Shown here: piece by piece, positions 54,686 to 63,548 of the stretch | How positions within the stretch are numbered: position 1 is the stretch's first letter | How the letters are laid out: each line of letters starts with the position of its first letter | Notes under the pieces: generated by a model | Seen by the model: only the letters and a program-made list of their open reading frames with translations | Told to the model about the DNA's origin: nothing | Databases searched by the model: none | Made by a program: the position numbers and the translations under genes | Assembly: GCA_951813555.1 (NCBI GenBank) | Contig: OX638344.1 | Location: 3,101,076 to 3,165,075, forward strand | Length of the DNA: 64,000 nt | Source: an uncultured Acidimicrobiales bacterium | GTDB taxonomy: Bacteria; Actinomycetota; Acidimicrobiia; Acidimicrobiales; Bin134 | Direction: 5' to 3'

Positions 54686-55549
54686 ATGAACAGCAATATG
54701 GTTTCCCTCGAAGATGGCAACGTAATCGTTCCAGATTCGGGGGAAACCGCTGTTCGAGTTAAAGACCTAGTCAAGACGTTTGACAATGGTAGCGTTACGG
54801 CCCTTGATGGGGTTTCCTTTTCCGTACCTAAAGGTCAATTGCTCGTTATTATTGGGCTCTCTGGCTCAGGAAAATCAACGCTGCTTCGGCATCTCAACAG
54901 ATTACATATACCAACAGAAGGGTCAGTGGAAGTTCTCGGCCAGGACGTGCCTGCGCTGACCCGAGCAGAACTGCGAGTCCTTCGACGCAATATTGGTTTC
55001 GTTTTTCAGCAATTTAACATAGTTGGAAGAGTTACCTGCATAGAGAATGTTTTGAGCGGGGCGCTAGGTCGACTCCGAGGTCCACGTATCGGCGCGCTGA
55101 TGTATCCAAAATGGTTGCGCGTCGAGGCATTCGAACAACTTGACAGAGTTGGGCTGGCCGATCGGGCTTGGCAGAGAACGGACACACTTTCTGGCGGCCA
55201 ACAACAACGTGTCGCTATCGCGCGAAGTTTGATGCAGAAGCCTAAGATCGTTCTTGCCGATGAGCCTGTTGCGTCCCTAGATCCTGAAATCTCTGGACAG
55301 GTAATGGATTTGCTTGTCCAATGCTGCATAGAAGATGAGATCACAGTTCTTTGCAGTCTCCATCAAGTTGATCTGGCGTTGGGATGGGCACACCGTCTAA
55401 TAGGGCTTCGCGATGGCAAGGTCGTTCTAGATTCACCAGTCGACGAGTCGCTGGACCACAATCGGGTTATGGATGTTTATCGCGAGCTAGACCCAACCGG
55501 AGCTAAACGAGATGAATACATTGCCTCCGATATTGACCCAATCTCATAA
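54686..55549 (+). CDS. phnC: Phosphonate-type ABC transporter ATPase (PhnC-like)
   Basis: A 287-residue ABC ATPase with Walker A GLSGSGKST, signature LSGGQQQRVAIAR and Walker B KIVLADEPVASLDP. The phrases VFQQFNIVGR and LHQVDLALGWAHRLIGLRDG are typical of PhnC. It energises import with the PhnD-like and PhnE proteins on either side. The gene is visibly AT-richer than its flanks, like the rest of the cassette. The permease ATG overlaps its stop (TAATG). Confidence 0.9.
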   Translation: MNSNMVSLEDGNVIVPDSGETAVRVKDLVKTFDNGSVTALDGVSFSVPKGQLLVIIGLSGSGKSTLLRHLNRLHIPTEGSVEVLGQDVPALTRAELRVLRRNIGFVFQQFNIVGRVTCIENVLSGALGRLRGPRIGALMYPKWLRVEAFEQLDRVGLADRAWQRTDTLSGGQQQRVAIARSLMQKPKIVLADEPVASLDPEISGQVMDLLVQCCIEDEITVLCSLHQVDLALGWAHRLIGLRDGKVVLDSPVDESLDHNRVMDVYRELDPTGAKRDEYIASDIDPIS

Positions 55550-57339
55550 TGAGTGCTCTAGACACCTCAGATCAACGTACTCAACGAAACCGCAACGTTG
55601 AAAGAAGCGGTTTCTCGAATCAGATCTCTCGCCCATGGACCCTCCAGAGGGCGCAAATCTGGAGTGTCGTTGCCCTGTGTGTGGTTGCCTTCGTTTGGGC
55701 TATTGGCCGTGTAGGTCTTTCAATCGGTGGCATAGCTGAGATCATTGAAGGTTGGCCGGCAACCTGGCGCCTACTCGGTAGAATGGTGCCACCGTTTATA
55801 CCCAGTGAAGATTGGGACGTAGTCACATCCGCCGCTTTTGATACGTTCTTCATGGCCTTTGCCGGTACAGCGCTTGGATTAGTCCTAGGAATACCTCTCG
55901 GTCTTCTCTCAGCAAGGAACGTTATGCCATGGGCTCCTGTTCGTGGGCTCGCAAAATTGGCAATAGTCTTCTCACGGGCTATACCTGCTCTGGTCTTTGC
56001 AATCTTCTTCGTCAGGATATACGGCATCGGCGTTCTACCTGGAGTAATAGCGATTGGCATTCACTCAATCGGTATGATCGGCAAACTCATAGCTGATGCA
56101 GCTGAAGACATTGATCCCGGCCCCCGTGAAGGAGTGGCTTCTACGGGTGCTGGCCCTATGCAGGACCTTTCCACCGGTGTGTGGAGTCAGATGGTTCCAA
56201 CAGCCATCACTATTTCCCTGTACCGGCTGGAACTTGATTTCCGTTCCGCTCCTATCCTTGGCTGGGTGGGAGCAGGAGGGATTGGGGTTCTTCTCCGCAC
56301 GTACCAAGGCAGCCTCCGATATCAGGAAATGCTCGGAGTCACGCTACTGATCGTAGTCCTTGTAATTGTCTTGGAAGCGCTCTCTGCATTGACTCGCCAT
56401 GCACTTCTGGGAACTACTGAGAGACTCTCGGGCAAGACAAAGGAAGCTAAGCCCAAAAGACTGGGAAGTGGCCTGCCTAGTCCTGGAACAAAGATAGCAG
56501 ATTGGATTATCGATAGATCCAGGAAAAGAGCGGCGCTACGAAATCAATTTTCGTCGAGGCGTCTAACTCCGCCCTGGACGACAGAGCGTGTAAGAGTAAA
56601 TGCAGTCAGTCTAATATTCTCTCTGCTCCTCGTGCTTTCGGTGATCATCCCAGACATCGGTGCAAAAGAGGTAATTACCGATAGTGGGAACATCCCAGAG
56701 ATGCTAAGAAGGCTAACCCCTAACGATTGGTCTTGGTTCACTGATCGAATTGTATCTGACCTCATTGACACATTGGGAATAGGAATTGCTGCGACGGGGT
56801 TGGCGTTACTGTTCGCAATCCCATTCTCATTCCTTGCTGCGAGCAATACTGCCCCAGGACGGTTTGTTTATTTCTTCTCACGATCATTCATGCTTCTTGT
56901 CCGTTGCGCTCCCGAACTAGTAGTCGCCGTTATATTCGTTGCTGCAATCGGGCCAGGTCCTAGAGCTGGTTCACTTGCACTGGCTATTGCATTGTTTGGC
57001 TTTATCACAAAACTATTTGCTGATGCCATAGAAGAGGCGCGTCAAGGCATTCGTGACGGAGTGACTTCAACTGGGTCAAGCAGGCTTCAAGAGTCAACTA
57101 CTGCGGTTTTGCCACAGGTAATCACTTCCAAGATCAGCAACTCTATGTACCTATTGGATGTTTCAGTACGAAATTCAGCAGTTGTGGGTATCGTCGGTGG
57201 CGGTGGAATAGGGTTCCTGATGATCAATGCCTCTAGACAACTTGAGTGGGAAACTCTAGGCGGTATCATCTTCTGCATATTCATCGTGGTATATGCCATC
57301 GAGCTTCTCGCAACCTGGGTCAGAAGGAAAGTTACATAA
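55549..57339 (+). CDS. phnE: Phosphonate-type ABC permease, two PhnE units fused
   Basis: A 596-residue membrane protein made of two PhnE-like permease halves (roughly residues 40-290 and 340-590). Each half has its own ATPase-coupling EAA loop: PREGVASTGAGPMQDLS in the first and RQGIRDGVTSTGSSRLQES in the second. Most PhnE proteins are single units near 270 residues that dimerise, or are encoded as two genes. The fusion would give the full membrane channel in one chain. AT-rich like phnC and phnD. Confidence 0.9.
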   Translation: MSALDTSDQRTQRNRNVERSGFSNQISRPWTLQRAQIWSVVALCVVAFVWAIGRVGLSIGGIAEIIEGWPATWRLLGRMVPPFIPSEDWDVVTSAAFDTFFMAFAGTALGLVLGIPLGLLSARNVMPWAPVRGLAKLAIVFSRAIPALVFAIFFVRIYGIGVLPGVIAIGIHSIGMIGKLIADAAEDIDPGPREGVASTGAGPMQDLSTGVWSQMVPTAITISLYRLELDFRSAPILGWVGAGGIGVLLRTYQGSLRYQEMLGVTLLIVVLVIVLEALSALTRHALLGTTERLSGKTKEAKPKRLGSGLPSPGTKIADWIIDRSRKRAALRNQFSSRRLTPPWTTERVRVNAVSLIFSLLLVLSVIIPDIGAKEVITDSGNIPEMLRRLTPNDWSWFTDRIVSDLIDTLGIGIAATGLALLFAIPFSFLAASNTAPGRFVYFFSRSFMLLVRCAPELVVAVIFVAAIGPGPRAGSLALAIALFGFITKLFADAIEEARQGIRDGVTSTGSSRLQESTTAVLPQVITSKISNSMYLLDVSVRNSAVVGIVGGGGIGFLMINASRQLEWETLGGIIFCIFIVVYAIELLATWVRRKVT

Positions 57340-57365
57340 TCTGCGTTGTGGGATAATGACTAGTG

Positions 57366-58163
57366 ATGGGCACCGACTACTGGCGAGACGGCTATGTGGT
57401 TCGGCGCAAGCTGGTGCCCGAGGAGATGATCGGGGGATTCAACCAGCGTTTCGCCGACATTGCCGACGGCACCATCGCCCCTGCTCCCAACATGCAGGTG
57501 GCCCGCAACGTTGAGGTTGCCAAGGGGCTTGTAACTCCCCGAACCCCTGCTCATGGGATCGCCAAGGTGAATTTCGTGAACGGCGACCCGGTGTTGTCCC
57601 GCTATGCCCACTTCGAACCGCTGGTCGACCAAATAACCGAGCTCATCGGCAACGACCTGATCGCCTTGAACAGCATGTACTTGAACAAGCCGACCGACGT
57701 CGACGGCCGCCACCCGCTTCACCAAGACCTGCTGTACTTCCCTCTCCGTCCCGCCGACCGCATCGTCGGAGTGTGGACTGCGCTTGACACAGTCACCCGA
57801 GAAAACGGCTGCTTGGTGGTTATCCCCGGCACCCACACCGGCGAACTCCTCGAACACGACTATCCCGATTGGGAGCACAAGAACTTCCTGTTCTTCGGCG
57901 CCAAGGGCATCGACGTCGACCAACGCGTCCACCTAGAGATGGACCCCGGCGACACCCTCTTCTTCCACCCCCTCCTAGTCCACGGCTCCGGCTTCAACCG
58001 CACCGAGAACCTCCGCCGCGCCATAGCCGTCCACTACGCCAGCTCCCACTGCCAAGACATCTGGCAAGGAGAAACCAAAACCATAGGAACCTTCAACCCC
58101 CGCCTAGACATCCGCCTAGTACGAGGAAACGACCCCAACCACTACGCCCAACCAGCCCCGTAA
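57366..58163 (+). CDS. Phytanoyl-CoA dioxygenase (PhyH)-family 2-oxoglutarate oxygenase
   Basis: A 265-residue Fe(II)/2-oxoglutarate oxygenase. The metal triad is visible as HQD in HPLHQDLLYFPLRP and the distal His in HPLLVHGSG; the 2OG-binding Arg is likely in LRRAIAVHYAS. Known PhyH-family relatives include PhnY, which hydroxylates 2-aminoethylphosphonate. Its place 27 bases after the PhnDCE-like cassette makes a phosphonate substrate attractive. Its base composition matches the GC-rich genome rather than the cassette, so the link is only positional. ATG 57366 is preferred to GTG 57363. Confidence 0.85.
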   Translation: MGTDYWRDGYVVRRKLVPEEMIGGFNQRFADIADGTIAPAPNMQVARNVEVAKGLVTPRTPAHGIAKVNFVNGDPVLSRYAHFEPLVDQITELIGNDLIALNSMYLNKPTDVDGRHPLHQDLLYFPLRPADRIVGVWTALDTVTRENGCLVVIPGTHTGELLEHDYPDWEHKNFLFFGAKGIDVDQRVHLEMDPGDTLFFHPLLVHGSGFNRTENLRRAIAVHYASSHCQDIWQGETKTIGTFNPRLDIRLVRGNDPNHYAQPAP

Positions 58164-58206
58164 CGACTGCTACGCGCAACGAGTACACAAGTACCATGAC
58201 CAAGCG

Positions 58207-60750
58207 ATGACCGCCCCCCGCAACGTCCCCCAGAAGCCCGCGCTCGAGGGCCTAGAAGCCAAATGGGACGAAATCTGGGAGTCCAACGGAACGTACCGCT
58301 TCGACCGCACCGCCCTCCGCGACCAGGTGTACTCCATCGACACCCCACCCCCCACCGTCAGCGGCTCCCTCCACGTCGGCCACATCTTCAGCTACACCCA
58401 CACCGACACCCTCGCCCGATTCCACCGCATGCGAGGCAAGCAGGTGTATTACCCCATGGGCTGGGACGACAACGGCCTGCCCACCGAGCGCCGGGTACAG
58501 AACTACTTCGGCGTCCGCTGCGACCCCTCCCTCCCCTACGACCCCGACTTCCAGCCCCCCGACGAACCCGGCAAGGACCAGCTCCCCATCTCCCGGCACA
58601 ACTTCGTGGAGCTGTGCGTGCAGCTCACCGCCACCGACGAGCAGGCCTTCGAGGAGCTGTGGCGCCGCCTTGGGCTGTCCATCGACTGGAGCCTCACCTA
58701 CGCCACCATCGACGAGCGCAGCCGCCGGGCCTCCCAGCGGGCCTTCCTCCGCAACCTGGCCCGGGGCGAGGCCTACCAGAGCGAGGCCCCCAGCCTGTGG
58801 GACGTGACCTTCCGCACTGCGGTGGCCCAGGCCGAGCTGGAAGACCGGGAGCGTCCCGGCGCCTACCACCGCCTGGCCTTCCACCTTCCCGACGGTGCCG
58901 ACCTGCTCATCGACACCACCCGCCCCGAGCTGCTCGCCGCCTGCGTGGCCGTGGTGGCCCACCCCGACGACCAGCGCTACCAGCAGTTGTTCGGCCAGAC
59001 CATCACCACACCGCTGTTCAAGGCGACGGTGCCCATGGTGGCCCACACCCTGGCCGATCCCGAAAAGGGGACCGGCGCGGCCATGATCTGCACCTTCGGC
59101 GACACCACCGACGTGACTTGGTGGCGGGAGCTGAACCTGCCGGTGCGGGCCATTGTCGACCGGGGCGGCCGCATCGTGGCCGACGCGCCAGAGGGGATCG
59201 ACCCCGCCCCCTACGCCGAGATCGCCGGGCGCACCATCCACGGCGCCCAGCAGCGCACGGTCGAGCTGCTCAAGGAGTCGGGCGAGCTGATCGGAGAGCC
59301 CAGGGCCATCACCCATCCGGTGAAGTTCTTCGAGAAGGGCCAGCGCCCGCTGGAGATCGTCACCTCCCGCCAGTGGTACATCCGCAACGGCGGGCGCGAT
59401 CCGGCCCTGCGCGACGCCCTCATCGAAAGGGGCCGGGAGCTCGACTGGGTCCCCGAGCACATGCGGGTCCGCTATGAGAACTGGGTCGGCGGCCTCAACG
59501 GCGACTGGCTCATCAGCCGCCAGCGCTTCTTCGGCGTGCCCTTTCCCATCTGGTACCCGCTCGACGCCGGCGGCCAGCCCGACTATGACCACCCCATCGC
59601 GGCCGACGAGGCCAGCCTCCCGGTGGACCCCTCCTCCGAAACACCCTCCGGCTACACCGAGGACCAGCGGGACCAACCCGGCGGGTTCACTGCCGACCCC
59701 GATGTGATGGACACCTGGGCCACCTCCTCGCTGAGCCCCCAGATCGCCTGCTACTGGGAAGACGACCCCGACCTGTTCGAACGCACCTTCCCCATGGACC
59801 TGCGCCCCCAAGCCCACGAGATCATCCGCACCTGGCTGTTCGCCACCGTAACCCGGGCCCACTTCGAACACGGCGGGCTGCCGTGGTCCACCGCAGCTAT
59901 CTCGGGCTGGGTGCTCGACCCCGACCGCAAGAAGATGTCCAAGTCCAAGGGCAACGTGGTCACCCCCATGGATACCCTGGAGACCTTCGGCGCCGACGCC
60001 CTCCGCTACTGGGCGTCGTCAGGGCGGCCCGGCACCGACACCGCCTTCGAGGAGGGCCAGATGAGGGTGGGCCGTCGCCTGGCGGTGAAGATCCTCAACG
60101 CCAGCCGCTTCGTGCTTGGCCAGGAACCGGCCGCCGACGCCCAGCCCACTGAGACCCTCGATCGGGCATTGCTCTCCCGTCTGGCTGACTTGATCGACGA
60201 CGCCACCGCCGCCTTCGACAAGGGCGACTACGCCCGAGCCCTGGAGAGCACCGAGACTTCGTTCTGGTCGTTCACCGACGATTATCTGGAGCTGGTGAAG
60301 AACCGGGCCTACGGCGGCCGGGGCGGACCGGCGGGCGAGTCGGCCCGCTACACCCTGGAGACGGCCCTCACCACCTACCTCAAGCTCTTCGCCCCCTTCC
60401 TGCCCTATGTGACCGAAGAGGTGTGGTCGTGGTGGCAACAGGGCTCGGTCCACCGATCCGGCTGGCCTGTCGGGGCCGAGCTGCGGGCCGCGGCCGGCGA
60501 CGTGAACCCAGAGGCCGCGGCAGTGGCGGCCGACGCCCTGCGGGAGATCCGCCGCATCAAGAGCGACGCCAAGGTGCGCCTTGCCACCACGGTGACCACC
60601 GCCACCGTCACCGACACCGCCGAGCGGCTGGCCATCTTGGAGCAGGTGGCCGACGACGTGGCCGACGCCGGGCGCTGTCAGGAGCTGCTCACCGCGGTGG
60701 GTCCGGAGCTGTCGGTGACCGCGGAGCTGGAAACCGAGACCGCGGCCTAG
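58207..60750 (+). CDS. valS: Valyl-tRNA synthetase
   Basis: An 847-residue class I synthetase. The first signature is PPPTVSGSLHVGH (HIGH motif as HVGH), the second is KKMSKSKGNV, and GWDDNGLPTERR is typical of ValS. An editing domain is present (TTRPELLAACVAV). The C-terminal coiled-coil arm of E. coli-type ValS is short or missing, in line with a form found in some actinobacteria and archaea. It charges tRNA-Val. ATG 58207 is 43 bases after the dioxygenase stop. Confidence 0.95.
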   Translation: MTAPRNVPQKPALEGLEAKWDEIWESNGTYRFDRTALRDQVYSIDTPPPTVSGSLHVGHIFSYTHTDTLARFHRMRGKQVYYPMGWDDNGLPTERRVQNYFGVRCDPSLPYDPDFQPPDEPGKDQLPISRHNFVELCVQLTATDEQAFEELWRRLGLSIDWSLTYATIDERSRRASQRAFLRNLARGEAYQSEAPSLWDVTFRTAVAQAELEDRERPGAYHRLAFHLPDGADLLIDTTRPELLAACVAVVAHPDDQRYQQLFGQTITTPLFKATVPMVAHTLADPEKGTGAAMICTFGDTTDVTWWRELNLPVRAIVDRGGRIVADAPEGIDPAPYAEIAGRTIHGAQQRTVELLKESGELIGEPRAITHPVKFFEKGQRPLEIVTSRQWYIRNGGRDPALRDALIERGRELDWVPEHMRVRYENWVGGLNGDWLISRQRFFGVPFPIWYPLDAGGQPDYDHPIAADEASLPVDPSSETPSGYTEDQRDQPGGFTADPDVMDTWATSSLSPQIACYWEDDPDLFERTFPMDLRPQAHEIIRTWLFATVTRAHFEHGGLPWSTAAISGWVLDPDRKKMSKSKGNVVTPMDTLETFGADALRYWASSGRPGTDTAFEEGQMRVGRRLAVKILNASRFVLGQEPAADAQPTETLDRALLSRLADLIDDATAAFDKGDYARALESTETSFWSFTDDYLELVKNRAYGGRGGPAGESARYTLETALTTYLKLFAPFLPYVTEEVWSWWQQGSVHRSGWPVGAELRAAAGDVNPEAAAVAADALREIRRIKSDAKVRLATTVTTATVTDTAERLAILEQVADDVADAGRCQELLTAVGPELSVTAELETETAA

Positions 60751-60768
60751 TGGCCCAGTGATCTAGTC

Positions 60769-61503
60769 ATGCGCACACTGGGCCTCGGTGTTCTGGCCGG
60801 GGTTCTCGCCTGGTTGGTGACAGGATGCGGGGGTGGAGGCGAGACCACAGTGACCGTGTACGCGGCGGCGTCGCTGTCGGAGGCGTTTGAGGACCTGGCC
60901 ACCGAGTACGAGGCCGCCAACCCCGATGTCGACGTTAGGCTCAACTTCGCGGGCAGCGCCCGGCTGGCCGCCCAGATCAGCGCCGGCGCCCGGGCCGACG
61001 TATTCGCATCGGCCAACGGCGCCACCATGAGCCGGGTTGAGGCAGAGGGGCTCACCGCCACACCCCCCGTATTATTCGTCCGCAATCGACTGGCCTTGGT
61101 GGTGCCGATCGAAAACCCCGGCAACGTCACTGAATTGGCAGACCTGTCAGACGACGGCTTGGTATTGGCCGTTTGCGCGCCCGAGGTGCCCTGCGGCGCC
61201 CTGGCCCAGGCCGTGCTGGACGACGCCGGAGTCGACGCCGAGCCCGACACCGAGGAGACAAGCGTGCGAGCCGTGCTCACCAAGGTGACGCTCGGCGAGG
61301 CCGACGCCGGTCTGGTGTATGCCACCGACGTGGCCGCTGGCGGAGACAAAGTAGCGTCGGTGCCCCTCGGCCCCCAGATAAGGTTCAACGACTACCCGGT
61401 GGCCGCAATCAGCGACCGGGCTGTTGCCACCGATTTTGTGGACTTCGTCCTCGGTCCCGACGGCCAGGGAATCCTTCGCAGCCACGGATTCGAATCACCA
61501 TGA
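60769..61503 (+). CDS. modA: Molybdate ABC transporter substrate-binding lipoprotein
   Basis: A 244-residue ModA. A lipoprotein signal ends at WLVTGC, then TVTVYAAASLSEAFEDLA and NFAGSARLAAQISAGARADVF form the oxyanion-binding site. DAGLVYATDV is near the C-terminal lobe. It binds molybdate or tungstate outside the membrane. The ATG at 60769 follows valS by 18 bases and the stop overlaps the modB ATG. Confidence 0.93.
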   Translation: MRTLGLGVLAGVLAWLVTGCGGGGETTVTVYAAASLSEAFEDLATEYEAANPDVDVRLNFAGSARLAAQISAGARADVFASANGATMSRVEAEGLTATPPVLFVRNRLALVVPIENPGNVTELADLSDDGLVLAVCAPEVPCGALAQAVLDDAGVDAEPDTEETSVRAVLTKVTLGEADAGLVYATDVAAGGDKVASVPLGPQIRFNDYPVAAISDRAVATDFVDFVLGPDGQGILRSHGFESP

Positions 61504-62354
61504 CCGGCCGCTCCAGCGCCAAAAAGCCGAACAGCCGGCCGCCGATCGCAGTCTTGGTGATGGCCCTCATCGCGGTGGCCGTACTGGCGCTGCCCCTGGT
61601 GGGCCTGTTGCAGCGGACGCCGTGGTCTTCGCTGGGCACCACTCTGGGCGAAACCGCCACTTTGGAGGCCCTCCGGGTGTCGGTGGTGGTGTCGCTGGTG
61701 GCCGCCGGAGTGTCAGTGGTGCTGGGGCTGCCCCTGGCCTGGGTCCTGGCCCGGCTGGAGTTTCGGGGACGGGCGCTGGTGCGGGCCGTGGTGCTGCTGC
61801 CCATGGTGCTGCCCCCGGTGGTGGGCGGCATCGCCCTGTTCTTCGCCCTCGGTCGCCGGGGACTCATCGGCCGGGCGCTGCACAACTGGTTCGAAATAGA
61901 CACCCTCATCGGCACCACCGCTGGCGCGGTGATCGCGGCCGCATTCGTGTCGATGCCGTTCTTCGTCATCACCGCCGAGGCCGGGCTGCGCCAGCTCGAC
62001 CCCCGGCTGGAATCAGCTGCCTCCACCTTGGGCGCCGGGCGCTGGACGGTGCTGCGCCGCATCACGCTGCCACTGATGGCCCCGTCGCTGGCCGCCGGCG
62101 CCACCCTGGCGTGGGCCCGGGCTCTGGGCGAGTTCGGGGCCACCATCACGTTCGCCGGCAACCATCCGGGCCGCACCCGCACCCTGCCGTTGGCCATCGC
62201 CCAGGCCAACGAGGCCGGTCAGCCCGAGGCGGCCATCGCCATGTCGGTGCTGCTAATCGGGGTGTCGCTGCTCATTCTCATCGGCCTACGCCACCGTTGG
62301 ATCGCCCCCCGACAGACCCGGCCACCAAGTTCACAAGAGACTTCTCCCTCATGA
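61500..62354 (+). CDS. modB: Molybdate ABC transporter permease
   Basis: A 284-residue membrane protein with six membrane segments. The coupling loop EAA-like ESAASTLGAGRWTVLRRITLP and GEFGATITFAGN are characteristic of ModB/CysT-type permeases. ATG 61500 overlaps the modA stop (ATGA). Long open frame upstream overlaps modA and is not used. Confidence 0.93.
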   Translation: MTGRSSAKKPNSRPPIAVLVMALIAVAVLALPLVGLLQRTPWSSLGTTLGETATLEALRVSVVVSLVAAGVSVVLGLPLAWVLARLEFRGRALVRAVVLLPMVLPPVVGGIALFFALGRRGLIGRALHNWFEIDTLIGTTAGAVIAAAFVSMPFFVITAEAGLRQLDPRLESAASTLGAGRWTVLRRITLPLMAPSLAAGATLAWARALGEFGATITFAGNHPGRTRTLPLAIAQANEAGQPEAAIAMSVLLIGVSLLILIGLRHRWIAPRQTRPPSSQETSPS

Positions 62355-63391
62355 GCATTCAAGCCGACATCCACGCCGCCGCCGGAGATTTCACCATCCG
62401 CGCTGCCTTCGATTCTCCGACCGGAAGCTGCACCGCCATCGTCGGCCCCAACGGGGCGGGAAAGACCACGTTGGTTCACGCCTTGGCCGGGTTGGTCCCC
62501 CTGCGACAGGGCAAGGTCGTGTTGGCCGGGCAAGTGGTCGACGAACCCGCCCAACGGATCCGAGTTCCTCCCGACCGCCGCCCAATCGCCCTGCACAGCC
62601 AGCACAACCTGCTGTTTCCCCACCTCAGCGTGGTGGACAACGTGGCCTTTGGCCCCCGGTGCTCAGGCCTGGGCACCCGCTTGGCCCGACAGCGGGCCGA
62701 GGAGTGGCTCAACAAAGTGGGCCTGGCCGACCTGGCCGACATGCGCCCCGCCGAACTCTCCGGTGGACAGGCTCAGCGGGCGGGGCTGGCCCGGGCCGCG
62801 GCGTGCGAGCCCGCCGTGCTATTGCTCGATGAGTCCCTGGCCTCTCTCGACGCCGAGACCCGCACCGGCGTGCGCCATCTGCTAGCCGACATCGACGCTA
62901 CCCGGGTGCTGATCACCCACGACCCCGTTGAGACCCGTGTGCTGGCCGACCAACTCCTGGTGATCGAGGAAGGCCAGGTCGTGCAGTCCGGGACCCCCGA
63001 GGAGGTGACCGCCGACCCCCGAACCCCTTGGACCGCAGGACTCTTGGACGTGAACCTGCTCACCGGCCACGCCACCGGCACCCAGGTGGCCCTCGACTGC
63101 GGGCTCGCCCTCACCACGGCCACTCCCATGACCGGACCGGTGTTGGTCACCTTCTCCCCCGCCGCCGTCACCTTGTCGACTGCCCAGCCCCACACCAGCG
63201 CCCGCAATACCTGGGAGGCCGAAGTGGCCCGCATCCAACCCGAAAACGATCGGGTGCGGGTACTTCTGGAATGGCCTCTGCCCTGCCACGTATGGATCAC
63301 GCCCCAAGCATTGGGCGATCTCGGCCTGACTGCGGGTTCGCGGTGCTGGGCCGCCCTCAAAGCCACCGAATTGACCGTTCGAGACGCCTAG
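62351..63391 (+). CDS. modC: Molybdate ABC transporter ATPase with C-terminal TOBE/Mop-like domain
   Basis: A 346-residue ABC ATPase. Walker A is GPNGAGKTT, the Q-loop region is HSQHNLLFPHLSV, the signature is LSGGQAQRAGLARA, and Walker B is VLLLDESLASLD. After about residue 230 there is a domain (TFSPAAVTLS, NTWEAEVARIQP) resembling the TOBE/Mop fold that binds molybdate for transport regulation. Its ATG overlaps the modB stop, completing modABC. Confidence 0.92.
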   Translation: MSIQADIHAAAGDFTIRAAFDSPTGSCTAIVGPNGAGKTTLVHALAGLVPLRQGKVVLAGQVVDEPAQRIRVPPDRRPIALHSQHNLLFPHLSVVDNVAFGPRCSGLGTRLARQRAEEWLNKVGLADLADMRPAELSGGQAQRAGLARAAACEPAVLLLDESLASLDAETRTGVRHLLADIDATRVLITHDPVETRVLADQLLVIEEGQVVQSGTPEEVTADPRTPWTAGLLDVNLLTGHATGTQVALDCGLALTTATPMTGPVLVTFSPAAVTLSTAQPHTSARNTWEAEVARIQPENDRVRVLLEWPLPCHVWITPQALGDLGLTAGSRCWAALKATELTVRDA

Positions 63392-63548
63392 TCAGCGCGC
63401 GCCTTAACACCCACCCTTTGCCAGCCCCATTCTAAACCCCCTGGTCATGGACCTAACATCTAACGTCTATTGCGTAATTTCGCAGTTGTAATTACACTTT
63501 GAGGACTTGGCGCTGATCGCTGGCAAGCCTCATCCGCAGGGGGAACAG

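Noticed and set aside
58252..59871. 539-codon minus-strand open frame inside valS
   Set aside because: It is fully antisense to valS, with Gly/Val/His-rich low-information sequence; a codon-bias shadow.
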